Shown piece by piece: positions 25,810 to 35,856 of a stretch of 64,000 nt of DNA. Position 1 is the stretch's first letter, and every line of letters begins with the position of its first letter. The position numbers and the translations under genes were made by a program. The DNA is from Neostapfia colusana (Eukaryota; Streptophyta; Magnoliopsida; Poales; Poaceae): positions 91,934,780 to 91,998,779 of the forward strand of contig JASWHV010000009.1 in the NCBI GenBank assembly GCA_030760725.1, in the 5' to 3' direction. Below the pieces are notes generated by a model. The model saw only the letters and a program-made list of their open reading frames with translations. It did no database searches and was not told the origin of the DNA.

Positions 25810-26105
25810 ATCTTGGAGATAAATCTTCTAGAAGAATTTTTTAAATAAAGCTTCTAGAAGAATTTTAGAGATAAATCTTCTAGAAGAATCTTGGGGACAA
25901 AGTTTCTAGAAGAATCTTGGAGATAAAGCTTCTAGAAGAATCTGGGAGATAAAGCTTCTATAAGAATCTTGGAGATAAACCTTAGAGATAAAACTTCTAG
26001 AAGAATAATTGAGATAAACCTTAGAGATAAAGCTTCTAAATGAACCTTAGAGATAAAGCTTCTAGATAAGCTTAAAGATAGAGCTTAGAGATAAAGTTTT
26101 GGAGA
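25810..26105 (+). repeat. Tandem repeat 2 in S1 U3 with TTCTAGAA motifs
   Basis: About ten degenerate units of 25-30 bp built on GATAAAGCTTCTAGAAGAAT. Perfect TTCTAGAA occurs at 25826, 25852, 25878, 25904, 25930 and 25995, the first five exactly 26 bp apart, plus three one-base variants. TTCnnGAA is the core of a plant heat-shock element. The array ends about 125 bp upstream of the TATA box. Confidence 0.8.
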
Positions 26106-26230
26106 TAAAACACCCTGCTGGCCGCATCTCTTAGGGATAGAGTCCTTCTCCTCCAAACTGAGTAGGAGATTGCATCTCTTGGAGATAGAGTCCCTCTCCT
26201 CCTTCAAACTGAGTAGGAGATCTTCCCCCT

Positions 26231-26238
26231 TATAAATA
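26231..26238 (+). promoter_or_regulatory. TATA box of S1 LTR
   Basis: CCCCCT-TATAAATA-CAACC. The same CCCC..TTATAAATA context is kept in S2 on the minus strand (61474-61481), so it is likely the real promoter of this LTR family. Confidence 0.75.
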
Positions 26239-26843
26239 CAACCTTCTCTGGCTGCCACCCCTGCCAAAACAAGCCTGTTGCCCCCTGCTACCAAGCCCTG
26301 GTCGCCACCCCTTTGCTGCTTCCTTGGCCGTCGTCGAAACTCTGCCCCGCATCGCCGCCAACAGAGAAGAAGACCCCTCCTGCCAAGCCCTGGCCACAGC
26401 CCTATTCTTCTCCAAAGAAAAAACCCAGCTGCTGCCATTGCATAGGAAAAGGTACAACTGCAAGGAGGAGAGGAGGAAGAAGAGAGGTAGGTCCCCGTTA
26501 CCTCTCTTATGACATCACCACTGTTTCTTCGCACCCATTTTCTTCGCCCCCTGCGAGCAGAAACTTCTACGTGTTGACAGACAATGTTTTGGTCAATTTT
26601 TTATGGTGGAATTGATGTACATCTTGTGTCAAGATCATCACCACGTACACACTTGATCCCAGCAACCTTGATCACCATAAAACCCCATGAAAGCTTACTA
26701 AAATACGCAAGAACACGTACAAAATGGTTCTACAAAACTGCACTATAGGTTTTGCATTCATCTACCCCATTGCATCTTCAGTAAAGTTTGTGCATGATGA
26801 TTGATTGCTGTAAATTTTGTATGTGTGTGGTTGTGAGTATAAG

Positions 26844-28040
26844 GACAAGCACAAGAGGCAATCTACGAGGGACTACTGCACCAAGATTTCGAGACGCTTG
26901 AGCAACATGAACCACGGGAGCAAGGCAAGTGCCCCTTGACCATATTGATTCCATGTTTTGAAACTGTTTTGGTTGTGAAAACTCGTATGCTTGAGTCAAC
27001 TTAATGTGACACCCTTTTATAGGAGTTTACTAGTTTTGTTAACCATCCTTGTCGCTGGGAAAGTTAATGAGTCGGGTATGGTCATTTTTCCTTTTTGCTA
27101 CGCTTAATTTACGGGATACGGAGAGCTGAATTAAAACATGGTTAGCTACTGCACTCATATGAATAATGATGATGGGAACTTCATGATGTTAATGAGCATG
27201 TAATCGGGGAGATCTTGGCAAGCTTGGTTCGTGGATGTTGCTGAATGAGATGATGATTTACTTGCCGTAGATCTAAGGACCGGTTCATGCGAGCACGTGC
27301 CAGGAAAACAATGCCACCACAATGCCAAATATGGGTGCAGCTTAGCTGACTAATTAGGTGTGTTGCTAGCTTGTTATGGGCCGTTGTATGGCGCAGGGAA
27401 TGGGAGTCGAGCGGGACTGCCCTGGGAACTGCATGGCACAAGAGGGGACCCATGGGTGGGAGAATGGAGATTCGAGCCTGCTGGTGAAACCTCAGTGGGT
27501 CCGTACATCCTAGTAGCCCCTTTGTAAAGGCTATTTATGATCTCTTAGCCATACACCAACGGTTGTGTACTGGTATAATGGAGGTTTCTCTAGTCGCCGA
27601 CGGGTGATGAAATCACGAACTTGTGGGTAAAGTGGTGCCACCTGTGCAGAGCGTAAAACTATCATGATAGACGTGCTTCCGGTCACAAGCACCTGGCCAT
27701 ATGAATATGAGATGGTTATGAATATTTATGAGTATGAGATGAACTTGAGAAAGATCATTGGCTGGTTGAAGCATGATAAATAGTTAATTATGATGAAAGA
27801 ATGTTGCTGAATTACTTGATTATAATGGGATAAATTTCACCTAGAAATAGTTGATGTTTTTATCATGTTTGTGAAATAAAATTTGTTTTCTGCAATGAGC
27901 CTCTTTATTCCATACCTTGTTGTAAGCTACAGGTCATACTTTTCCCGCACTTGCTGAGTACGACATGTACTCACCCTTGCATTCCCGCATATACATCAGC
28001 TACAGAATAAGAGTACTTCGAGGAACATGTGGAGTACTAG
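26844..28040 (+). pseudogene. Putative spliced acidic ORF in S1 LTR, broken in exon B
   Basis: Exon A is 26844-26924 (81 nt), acidic and Q-rich, ending GAGCAAG|GCAAGT, a near-ideal GC-type donor. Exon B is 28000-28040, after ATACATCAG with a TCAC branch-point-like A at 27973, 26 nt upstream. The junction is phase 1, as in E1/E3/E5/E6. Exon B has a TAA at 28008-28010 where S2 reads GAA, then E-Y-F-E-E and V-E-Y to TAG at 28038. The exon A acceptor (TATAAG) is weak. Sequence is unrelated to the E-type exons except for the Q-G end and the acidic bias. Confidence 0.4.
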
Positions 28041-28306
28041 GTGTGCGCACTACCGTCAACATGCCTGTAGAGTTGAAGTTGGAGCCTGCTGTTTAGTTAT
28101 TTTCCGCTGTCGTTTAGAGACTTCCGCTGCAAGAATATATTATATATTCATGTGTGAGACATTGCGTCATTGTATAAAGTACTTAAACACTATTTATTTG
28201 TGGTTATATTCTGAATTCAGTTTGTGGATTACATGTGTATGTGTGATGAACATCCAGGGCACACATATGCATTCACTTGGTTCTATTTTCGGAACCGGGT
28301 GTCACA

Positions 28307-28837
28307 AATGCGGAGTAAAAGTTTGGGTATTCAATCGAACTTGAATGCTGCTCAATACCGACAAAAGCAATATGCGGACCGTAGAAGACGCCCTCTACAA
28401 TTTGAAGTTGGTGATCACATGTACCTACGTGTGTCTCCGATGAAGGGGGTAAACAGATTCGGGGTCAGAGGAAAGTTGGCATCCCGATTCATCGGTCCAC
28501 TCAAGGTTTTGGAATGGTGTGGATCCATTGCATACCGGCTGGAATTACCAGCGACACTCTCCGGTGTGCACGACATCTTCCACATCTCTCAGCTGAGAAT
28601 GTGCCTCAAGTTTTCAACCACAGTCCAGCTGGGAGACATCGAAAAACTGAAACCTGATCTCATGTATCAGGAGGAACCGATTCAGATCATCGACAAGAAG
28701 GCCCGACCACATGCAACCGAACATTGTGGTTCTATAAAGTTGTATGGAGCAATCACTCAAAGGATGAAGTGACGTGGGAGAGCAAGGAGTTTCTTCGCAC
28801 CAATTATCCAGAATTTTTGACGTCGCACATCCGGTGA
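28307..28837 (+). pseudogene. E3 integrase C-terminus and chromodomain, broken
   Basis: Continues the integrase cut at 25603; the first five bases are the S1 target duplication. It shows the A-A-Q-Y-R-Q-K and V-G-D-H-x-Y-L-R-V-S-P-M-K-G stretches, a GPY/F-type I-G-P motif near 28490, H-D-I-F-H-I-S-Q-L near 28570, and a chromodomain start near 28670. A 1-base deletion near 28704 shifts the frame (apparent stop 28770); the true end is the TGA near 28835. The chromodomain would target insertion to marked chromatin in an intact element. Confidence 0.88.
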
Positions 28838-28894
28838 TTCTCCACCATCCTCTCTCTCATTTTTCACCTTATAATCTCGGGACAAGATTCTTTT

Positions 28895-28906
28895 AAGGGG
28901 GAGGAA
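28895..28906 (+). other. E3 polypurine tract
   Basis: AAGGGGGAGGAA just before the LTR, preceded by the inverted repeat AATCTC-GGGAC-AAGATT at 28873-28889 (one stem mismatch). Confidence 0.88.
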
Positions 28907-30168
28907 TATAAGGGCCCAAGTTTTTCACTTGATAAAAGTGTTCATCACTCACACACCTCATCTCATTTGTGGTAAACACATGAACACCTTTGAAGAGCAT
29001 GTAACCACCATTAATAGAATGATCAGAGGGAGAACTCACAAAATCCAAAAGATGGATTTCTCACATGTAGGAATGAGAGGCTGAGCTCACCATTACCTCC
29101 TAAACTTTCTCAGGAATGCTCCTGCCAATTTTCATACAAATCCAAACCTTTTTGAGGTACTTTTGGATACAATTATTAAAAGGGATAGTTTGAACTTAAA
29201 CTCAAATTCAAACTACTTCCATCACATGAATTCAAAAGAGGGATTCATATTCACACTCAGCACATTTTTATGAACTACACCAAATTTCATCCCATTTGGG
29301 ATTGATCTCTACATGAGCTAGTGGAGCAAATTCAAATTGAATTTTAATTTCAGAGTTCATATTTGCTGCACTTTCATCCAAACCAATTCACACTTTGAAT
29401 TATTCAAATTCAAATGGACATTGTGTGGTTTGAGCAATGTACAAAGGACAGGAGGGTCATACAAATTTGAAACAGTGGACAAAATCAATTTCTGAGGACA
29501 AATTCAAATGGTGGAGCCCACTGTGAGCCTCACAGCCAAATGAACCGACTGAAGCCACTTTGCCCAGTTTCTTGCGCGCAATAGGGCGAGCGCCATGGCG
29601 AGGGCGCCTCTTACAGCAGCTTCATGCTGCCCGTTGCCACCGAGCAGCTCCCACGCTCTCTTACCCTCGTGCCCGAGCCTCCACAGGACTGCTTCATCGG
29701 TGCCTGATGCCCTCGCACAGAAAACCGTCGCCGCACCTCGCCGCTCACCCGAGCTCACATCTCACCGTAGACTGGGCCGAACCAAAAGCTTTCACGGCGA
29801 GCTGAGGTCATTAATGGGATCTCCTGCATCACCTCGACATCCTCGATGCCTTGGCGCAGGATTTCTGCCTCCTCTGAGCTGTGCCACCTCCATTTTCTTC
29901 CTCGACCCCGAGTGAAGTTTTCCCTCCAAAATTTTAGAAACCATTAACTTGGCTAGGATTGTCCAAATTCAGTGAACCAAATTTAGTTGGATTCAGCTTT
30001 CCGAGTACTTTCCAGCAAAACAGGTTTCAGTCCTTGAAACACATTATTTTTCCAGAATTAATTCCCCAAACTTTAAGCTGTTGGGAATTTTAACTGGAGA
30101 TCCACTTTGTGGAAAATTCCCAAATTTAGCCACGATGTTCACTTTAATATCCTTGAGTCACATGAAAA
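28907..30168 (+). repeat. E3 3' LTR, piece 1
   Basis: Begins TATAAGGGCCCAAG, where the expected TG has become TA. It is homologous to the start of the E6 LTR (37564 onward), so E3 and E6 are one family. It is cut at the E5 target duplication GAAAA (30164-30168) and resumes at 59008. It includes a GC-rich block at about 29560-29900. Confidence 0.88.
30164..30168. repeat. E5 target-site duplication, left copy (GAAAA)
   Basis: GAAAA precedes the TGTAAAAGCCC start of E5 and is repeated at 59008-59012. Confidence 0.93.
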
Positions 30169-33100
30169 TGTAAAAGCCCAAGAAAAGGGACTTGCAAAAA
30201 CTTTTTGTCACCTCACAACACCACAGTTTTGTTGTGGATAGATTGTGAAAAAGTGTGAAGAGCAAGTAACCTCCATTAAAAGAGTGATTATAGGGGAAAG
30301 CCTACACTTTCATAAAGTGGGAATTTTAAACATGAACATGAGAGGTTGAGCTCACCCCTAGAACTTTAAAAATCTTGGGAAGGTTCAGGCCAAAATTCAT
30401 GTAAATCCAACACTTTTTGAGGTACTTTTGGAGGTATTTGAAAAAGAGGCCAATTTGAATGTAAATTCAAATTGCAGCAACTTTCATCCCTAAAATTCAA
30501 AAGTTAGCTTCATATTCAAACTCAGCACATTTTTATGAGTTAGCCCTCCAATTTTCATCCCTATTGGAGTTCATCTTGTCGGGAGCTAAATTTGCAATAA
30601 TTCAAAACTGAATTTGAATTTCAGTTTAAACATGAAGCAAATTTAACCCAACAAAGTTAAATTTGAGAACTCAAATTCAAACCAACACTTGGGGGCTAAG
30701 TCTCCAATTCAATGTTCAGTAGCTGGGATATTTACAAAAGAAAGAGGGAGAAAGAATTAGAGGGGAGAAGAGGACCCACTGGTCAGCCACCCTGAGCAAA
30801 CCGACTCGGGCACGCGGTCGAACACCCTGCGGCCGACAGCGCACGGGGTCGACCCCGTCCCAACGCGGCCACCGCGCCACCTCCTGCTTGGGGGGATGAG
30901 GGCGCCGGCTACAAAACACGCGATCGCACCCTGGTCGCCGTGAATTCGCTCCCCATTCTCTCGGTTCCACCCGCCTACATCCAAAGCAGCGCACCCGGAG
31001 TCGCCGCCCTCTGATCGCCGGCGCCCGGACAGCACAGGCTTCCTCGTGCCCGACACTCAACACAAGAAACGACCGCCACAAGGTGCTGGTTCTGCTTGTC
31101 CTTACCGTTCGGCATTTCATGCACCATCGGGGGAGAATTTCTTCCGGGAAAGCTTCGGTGTTCTTAAGGCCGAGCTCCTCCAAATCCAAAAATTCATGGG
31201 TGTTGGCTTATCACCGAGCGTACCGAGCTAAACACACGATCTACACCCTGCCATGACCACCTAGGATCGAAAACCAGCAAGAATCATGGGCTAGGGTTGC
31301 GGTTATCCAAGTTTTTCGAGCAACAGCCGATATCCGGCCTAGGTCGCCGATGAGGTCATAGTTGCAGCCGTTTTCACGGGGATCGGTGCCCATATCCATG
31401 ATCAGCAGGTGTCAGCGGAGCTCCCCGTGCAAACCGCATCGAAAAAGGTGCAGGGGATGCTGAGTTTGACGTCGCCGGTGAGCTCCCGGCCGCTGTTGCC
31501 GTCGGGAGCCCTGTTCTGGCCGTTGTCAAGCTCCGGTGAGGGCACCAGCGTGTTCTCCAAGTCGAGTTAGGCACAGGCGGCAATTTCCAACGAAGTTCGG
31601 GCAGTGAAATGCCCGGCGGTGAGCGCTCCGGCGAGGCGCCGCCGCGGGAGCTGCGGGAGAGCGCGAGGTAGAAGAAGGGGGGGCCGGGTCCACAGGTCAG
31701 CCTCTGATCTCGTGCGGGGATCGGTTTGCGGCCGGGATTCGGTGCGGCAGCGCGGTTAAAACCCCGTGCGCCGTGGTGTGGCCGCATTATGAGTGGGCCG
31801 GCTCGAAGAGTGGGACCCACCCGCAGGATTTAAACATTTTTGGAATTTCCAGTTTTAGTTCAAACTTCAAATGAATAGAACTTTGGCTAGGAAACTCCAA
31901 ATTCGATGAACCAAATTTCGCTGAACTCAGAATTCTGAGTACTTTCCAACAATACCAAATTCAGCTCATGAAAGTAAATAGTTTTCCAGAATTAAATCCC
32001 TAAAATTTAAACTGTTGGGAATTTTATCTGGGGAACTACTTTATGAAAAATTCTGAAATTTGGCTGAGAGGTTCAATAGAAAATCACTGAATCCCAGTAA
32101 AATTTTCAGACTCATCCAAGTTAATTAGTTACCCTAATGGGGTGATTAAGAGAACTGCCGTGAGAAAAATAGAAAAATGTACAGAAACATTTTTCAGATT
32201 TTCTCCAATCTTAATTAGGGCATAACTTTCCGTAGAATTCTTCAAATGACATGAAACCAATTCCATTAGAACCATCTTGAATTCTAGTTTCTAGAAAGTA
32301 ATGGTTGTAGCCATGAAAACCCCTGGAATTACTTAGAGGCTCAATTATTGGCCAAATAGGTTTTTATTTGTACAAAGCTTAAAGGAACTTTGTTTCAAAT
32401 GAAACTCAGTCAAGACTCTGGTTAGGACCCTACCAATCCACCATAAAAATTTCAGGATCAAAGGGAAGGGCTAGCTAGAGTTATTAGCAATTATGTATTC
32501 AAGTTCACACATTGCATTTAAAATTAACATGTAGTATTTCATAAACGTGTAGTCCCTGAAGAAGAGACTCCGGAAGTGCTGGACTTCCTTCTTCCGGACG
32601 AAGAATTAACTACTGACCAGCAGCAACAAGGCAAGCCCCGGTTTGCGTTAACCTTTTTATAAGTTTTAATGTGTTTACATGTGTCATGTGAAGTATGATT
32701 GTGCATTAGGTATAGGATGGATGGAACCCCACTTGCATGACCAGAATTTTTCCATAAGAGTGAGGGTAGTGTCTAAGATCTCGAGTAGACAGGCTATGCT
32801 TAATAATTCATAGGACTTCGGTACAAGTCGAGTAGTTGGAATCTACTCGCGAGATAGGCCGGGACACACGGGTTCGGTTGAGTGACGTGAGATCACCTTA
32901 GTAATGAAAATGAGACTAGGCAGGGGCTAGGGCGCAGCAAGAGGGAGTCTTGTGTGCGCAGCCCTGTCCGTGTCGATTGAGGACCGATCCATGTGCGGCC
33001 CACGCTGATCAAGTTTGAACGTACCGATGGCATATCGGATATATGGGCCCCGATAAACCGCTGTAGCCTAAACCTCCGGGCGTCGAGGCATAGCACACCG

Positions 33101-34012
33101 ATTTATAGGTGTAGGTTGAGGGCAGCAAGGTGGAAATCTGCCAACGGGCATAGAGAGATGCTCCATGTGGGGAACCTCCTGCTCGTTTCGGTATGACCGG
33201 TTCGACGTTTGGGCTGTTGGGTGAAAGGTTGTCCCATACGACATCGAGTGAGCGTGCTGTGCAGCTCCACGGATGGGCGTACGTGATGTGCTCTTTGGGT
33301 TTCCCTGCAGGTGTATATCGAGTCGATTCGCCGTCCCTCGCGGTGAAGAGTACCACTTGCTGACTGAGTCGTGACGTAGACTAATGTATGAAATATGGTG
33401 ATTCAATACTGCTGATATGATATAACATTGTATTGCTACATGTTTGCTACCAAATATTGCTTACTAAATTTCAGCTTCCTGAACTGTTAATTTGTTGCTA
33501 AAAGTTGAACTAAGGATGAACTTGTAGGCGAGTCCATTTGTTGCAATATGACTATCCTATGTCATGGTACACCTCATGTAGAGTTTCATGCTTAGGTGAG
33601 TCGGTTAATACTTGCTGAGCCTTCGTGCTCACGGTTGCTGCTTAAGTGTTTTTCAGGTGAGGAGCCACCCATGGACTCGGAGTACGAGTCCACCGGCGAG
33701 GGTTACCCTCCGTCGGGGACCACGGCTGAGTGGGAGCCGTACACGCCGCGCTGAGCTGAGACGTGCAGCTAGTGTGGGTTGCCCTAGGGCTGGGCAACCG
33801 ACTTTTTCTAGATAGGCGGGCGTGAGTTGTATAAAAGAAACTTCCGCTGTGTAATAAAGACCCTAGTTTGTAACTGAGAAGTGTACTACTTTGTACATTC
33901 AGTTTGTTTTTCCAATGTAATTTAATGTGTTCTTATGACGTGTGCTGTCGGGTGTCGCATCGCGCGGCACCACCCTCTATGATCCTGGATGGGCGGATTC
34001 CGGTCCGCCACA
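30169..34012 (+). repeat. E5 5' LTR
   Basis: 3844 bp, TGTAAAAGCCC to GTCCGCCACA. AT-rich U3 to about 30765, GC-rich block about 30770-31810, an AT-rich intron-like stretch, exon A 32553-32630, hairpin 32829-32849, exon B 33657-33754, AATAAA at 33853-33858. About 370 bp (roughly 30396-30766) is absent from the 3' LTR. Confidence 0.95.
32553..33754 (+). CDS. Putative spliced acidic ORF in E5 5' LTR (two exons)
   Basis: Exon A is 32553-32630 (78 nt), after CGTGTAG, ending CAACAAG|GCAAGC. It contains a P-E-V-L-D-F motif shared with E6 and a Q run before the donor. Exon B is 33657-33754, after a TTTTTCAG acceptor with the branch-point-like CTCAC A at 33631, 25 nt upstream. It ends TGA at 33752 with A-E-W-E-P-Y-T-P before it. 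Phase 1 at both ends of exon A; the joined frame is open. The intron is 1026 bp. An in-frame TAA lies upstream of exon A, so the start must come from an earlier exon. Unknown function. Confidence 0.47.
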
Positions 34013-34015
34013 GCC

Positions 34016-34027
34016 TGGTATCAGAGC
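34016..34027 (+). other. E5 primer-binding site
   Basis: TGGTATCAGAGC, a perfect 12-base match to the initiator Met-tRNA complement, 3 nt after the LTR. Confidence 0.95.
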
Positions 34028-35856
34028 TGCAGTGGGGATAGCACAGTACTTAAGGACTGCATTATGGGGAAAAACTTAGGTATACGGTGAGGATTCGGTA
34101 CTTGCCCAAGTAAGGACTATACTAGCATAGTTACTTAAAGTGGCAAAGACTAACTTATGTGTTATAATTCTGAATTTCAATTATGTAACGACGCACCTAC
34201 GCTCTGGTAAGTATGGTAAGGAACGCCACCGAAAGCGGTTCAATTTCGGTTAGCTCCCCCTGACGAGGAACGTGGTTCAGGGATAGAGTCTCACGGCTTG
34301 GTGTGAGACGTCAATATGAACCTCTTGGACTCTTCATGTCCCTGAGTTCATATGAAACACTGATCCCTAGCGTGCATTAGGCAAGTAAGTGGAGACCCCA
34401 TCGCGTGGTCAGTAACGCGAGAGTGTGTTCGTCTGGAAGTAGCCCAGGAGGACATACGCAGCGCTTGCCATCGGCGTGCCCTGCAGGGCAGTAGGTGGTA
34501 TCTGTTGGGTTGATAACATTCCCAACCGTGACGACCCGTTCATGACATACTCGGGTTCCCCGTCGTGTGGTGTTGAAACACGATCACGTACCTTGAGACG
34601 TGACCTAACTCAAGGACGGCCGTATGACAATGATACGGGCATTTGTATTTAATTTCAAATATGGAACTGCCTGAAGAGAAAACAACCATTGAGTGCACCA
34701 TTATTGTGTGGTCTTCTGCAGGTACTAACCACGTATGTATCCGTGTAGAAAACGTGTGCGAGAGACCGTTTAGTGCCACACTTGAGACGTATATCCCGGT
34801 ATAATCCGGTTAGGATTTTCCTTTGTGAGGAACGTAGTACCGAGATATTGTAGGCATATGGATGAAAATAATGATAACAAGGAATTAAAATCACTAGGAT
34901 CAACATCTAGGACTCTGGTTGGGTAGAAAAGTGATAATTGATGAGTGTAGTCCAAAAGACTGAAAAACAGAGTGCTCTGTTTTGGGCAGCAAGTTTGCTG
35001 ATTTTCAACAGGGCATAACTCACAGGTCTTTTAGCCCAGGGAGGTGTGCTATATAGTTCTGGAAAGGTATTGAAGTACTATACAACTTTGTTGTAGACTT
35101 CCAGAGCTAAAACACACCTTAAGATGGCTTAAATCCCAGAGGAATATAAACTGTCCAGAACCAGGACAGAGTTAAACACTCTCTGGACTGTTCTGTTTTT
35201 CAAACATAATTCCCAGTACATAAATAAAAAAATTGTCATATGATACATCTTTAGAAAGGGTAGAAGATGTGTTACATCTTTGCAATTCAAAGTTTCTGAA
35301 ATTTCAGCACAGATTTCAGTGGAGACCAGGGTTGAAAACAGCAACTTCCAAGGGACTGTTAAAATTCTTCCAGAAATTCTACTGACTTTGAATTAACATA
35401 ACTTTTTAACCAAAGCTTATCCGGGGGAAAATGAATAACCGTTGGAAAGATACTGAAGTTAACTTTAACTTTGGTATTCAACTTGAGTCATGAAAATGCC
35501 CAGAACCAGATCAAAACTTGGAATAGGTAGAAACTGGTCATTCTGACAGAAGAATGACAGTTGAACTCATTGGAGAGGGCATTGTACCCTAAGGGTGGTA
35601 TACGTGATGACAAAGCGATAGTAATATCTCGTAGTGACCAAACCTAGTTATGGTGAGCTTCCAAAGTGGGGGTTCATCAAGTTGGATGTAACTAGCTTGT
35701 ATTTGGTCTGGTAATGGTGTAGCTTGTGCAAAGTTGTTACATTATCTCCATACGAGATGTATCGCATGTTTTATTGTCATTATGTTTTTACACCTATTTT
35801 TATTGGACTGCATGCAAAATGTTGCGGGACTGATGATTATTGTTGTATGGTTGCAG
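34028..35856 (+). other. E5 untranslated leader with intron-like signals
   Basis: No coding ORF. Holds a near-consensus donor CTG|GTAAGTATGG at 34207, the conserved TTCTGCAG|GTACTAAC at about 34714-34728, and a TTGCAG acceptor ending at 35856 directly before the gag ATG. Excision of 34207-35856 (1650 bp) would join the post-primer-site region to gag. Confidence 0.55.

Larger units (their letters stand above)
25604..28306 (+). mobile_element. S1, solo LTR of a second family
   Basis: 2703 bp, from TGCAACACCC to GGGTGTCACA, flanked by AATGC. It has no gag or pol, but LTR-like parts: tandem repeats in U3, a TATA box at 26231-26238, a GC-rich block, and a TTGCTGAGTAC...GTACTCACCC motif before a final acceptor. 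It is homologous end to end to S2 (59676-61974, minus), apart from repeats and a deletion. Most simply a solo LTR left by recombination; a non-autonomous element is the alternative. Confidence 0.8.

Noticed and set aside
26085..26534. 149-residue minus-strand frame in S1
   Set aside because: Low-complexity translation of tandem repeats and GC-rich LTR, antisense to the TATA box.
25604..28306. S1 as a DNA transposon because its ends are imperfect inverted repeats (TGCAACACCC / GGGTGTCACA)
   Set aside because: Short inverted TG...CA ends are also the rule for LTRs. The 5-bp duplication, TATA box, LTR-type motifs and lack of transposase fit a solo LTR better.
28027..28344. 105-residue plus-strand frame at the right end of S1
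   Set aside because: Runs from the S1 LTR across the target duplication into E3 integrase; no domain, and S2 does not share it.
30716..31189. 157-residue minus-strand frame in the E5 5' LTR (and similar ones at 31374-31820, 55682-56183)
   Set aside because: GC-rich DNA gives long random frames; these are antisense to the LTR and lack domains or conservation outside the same family.
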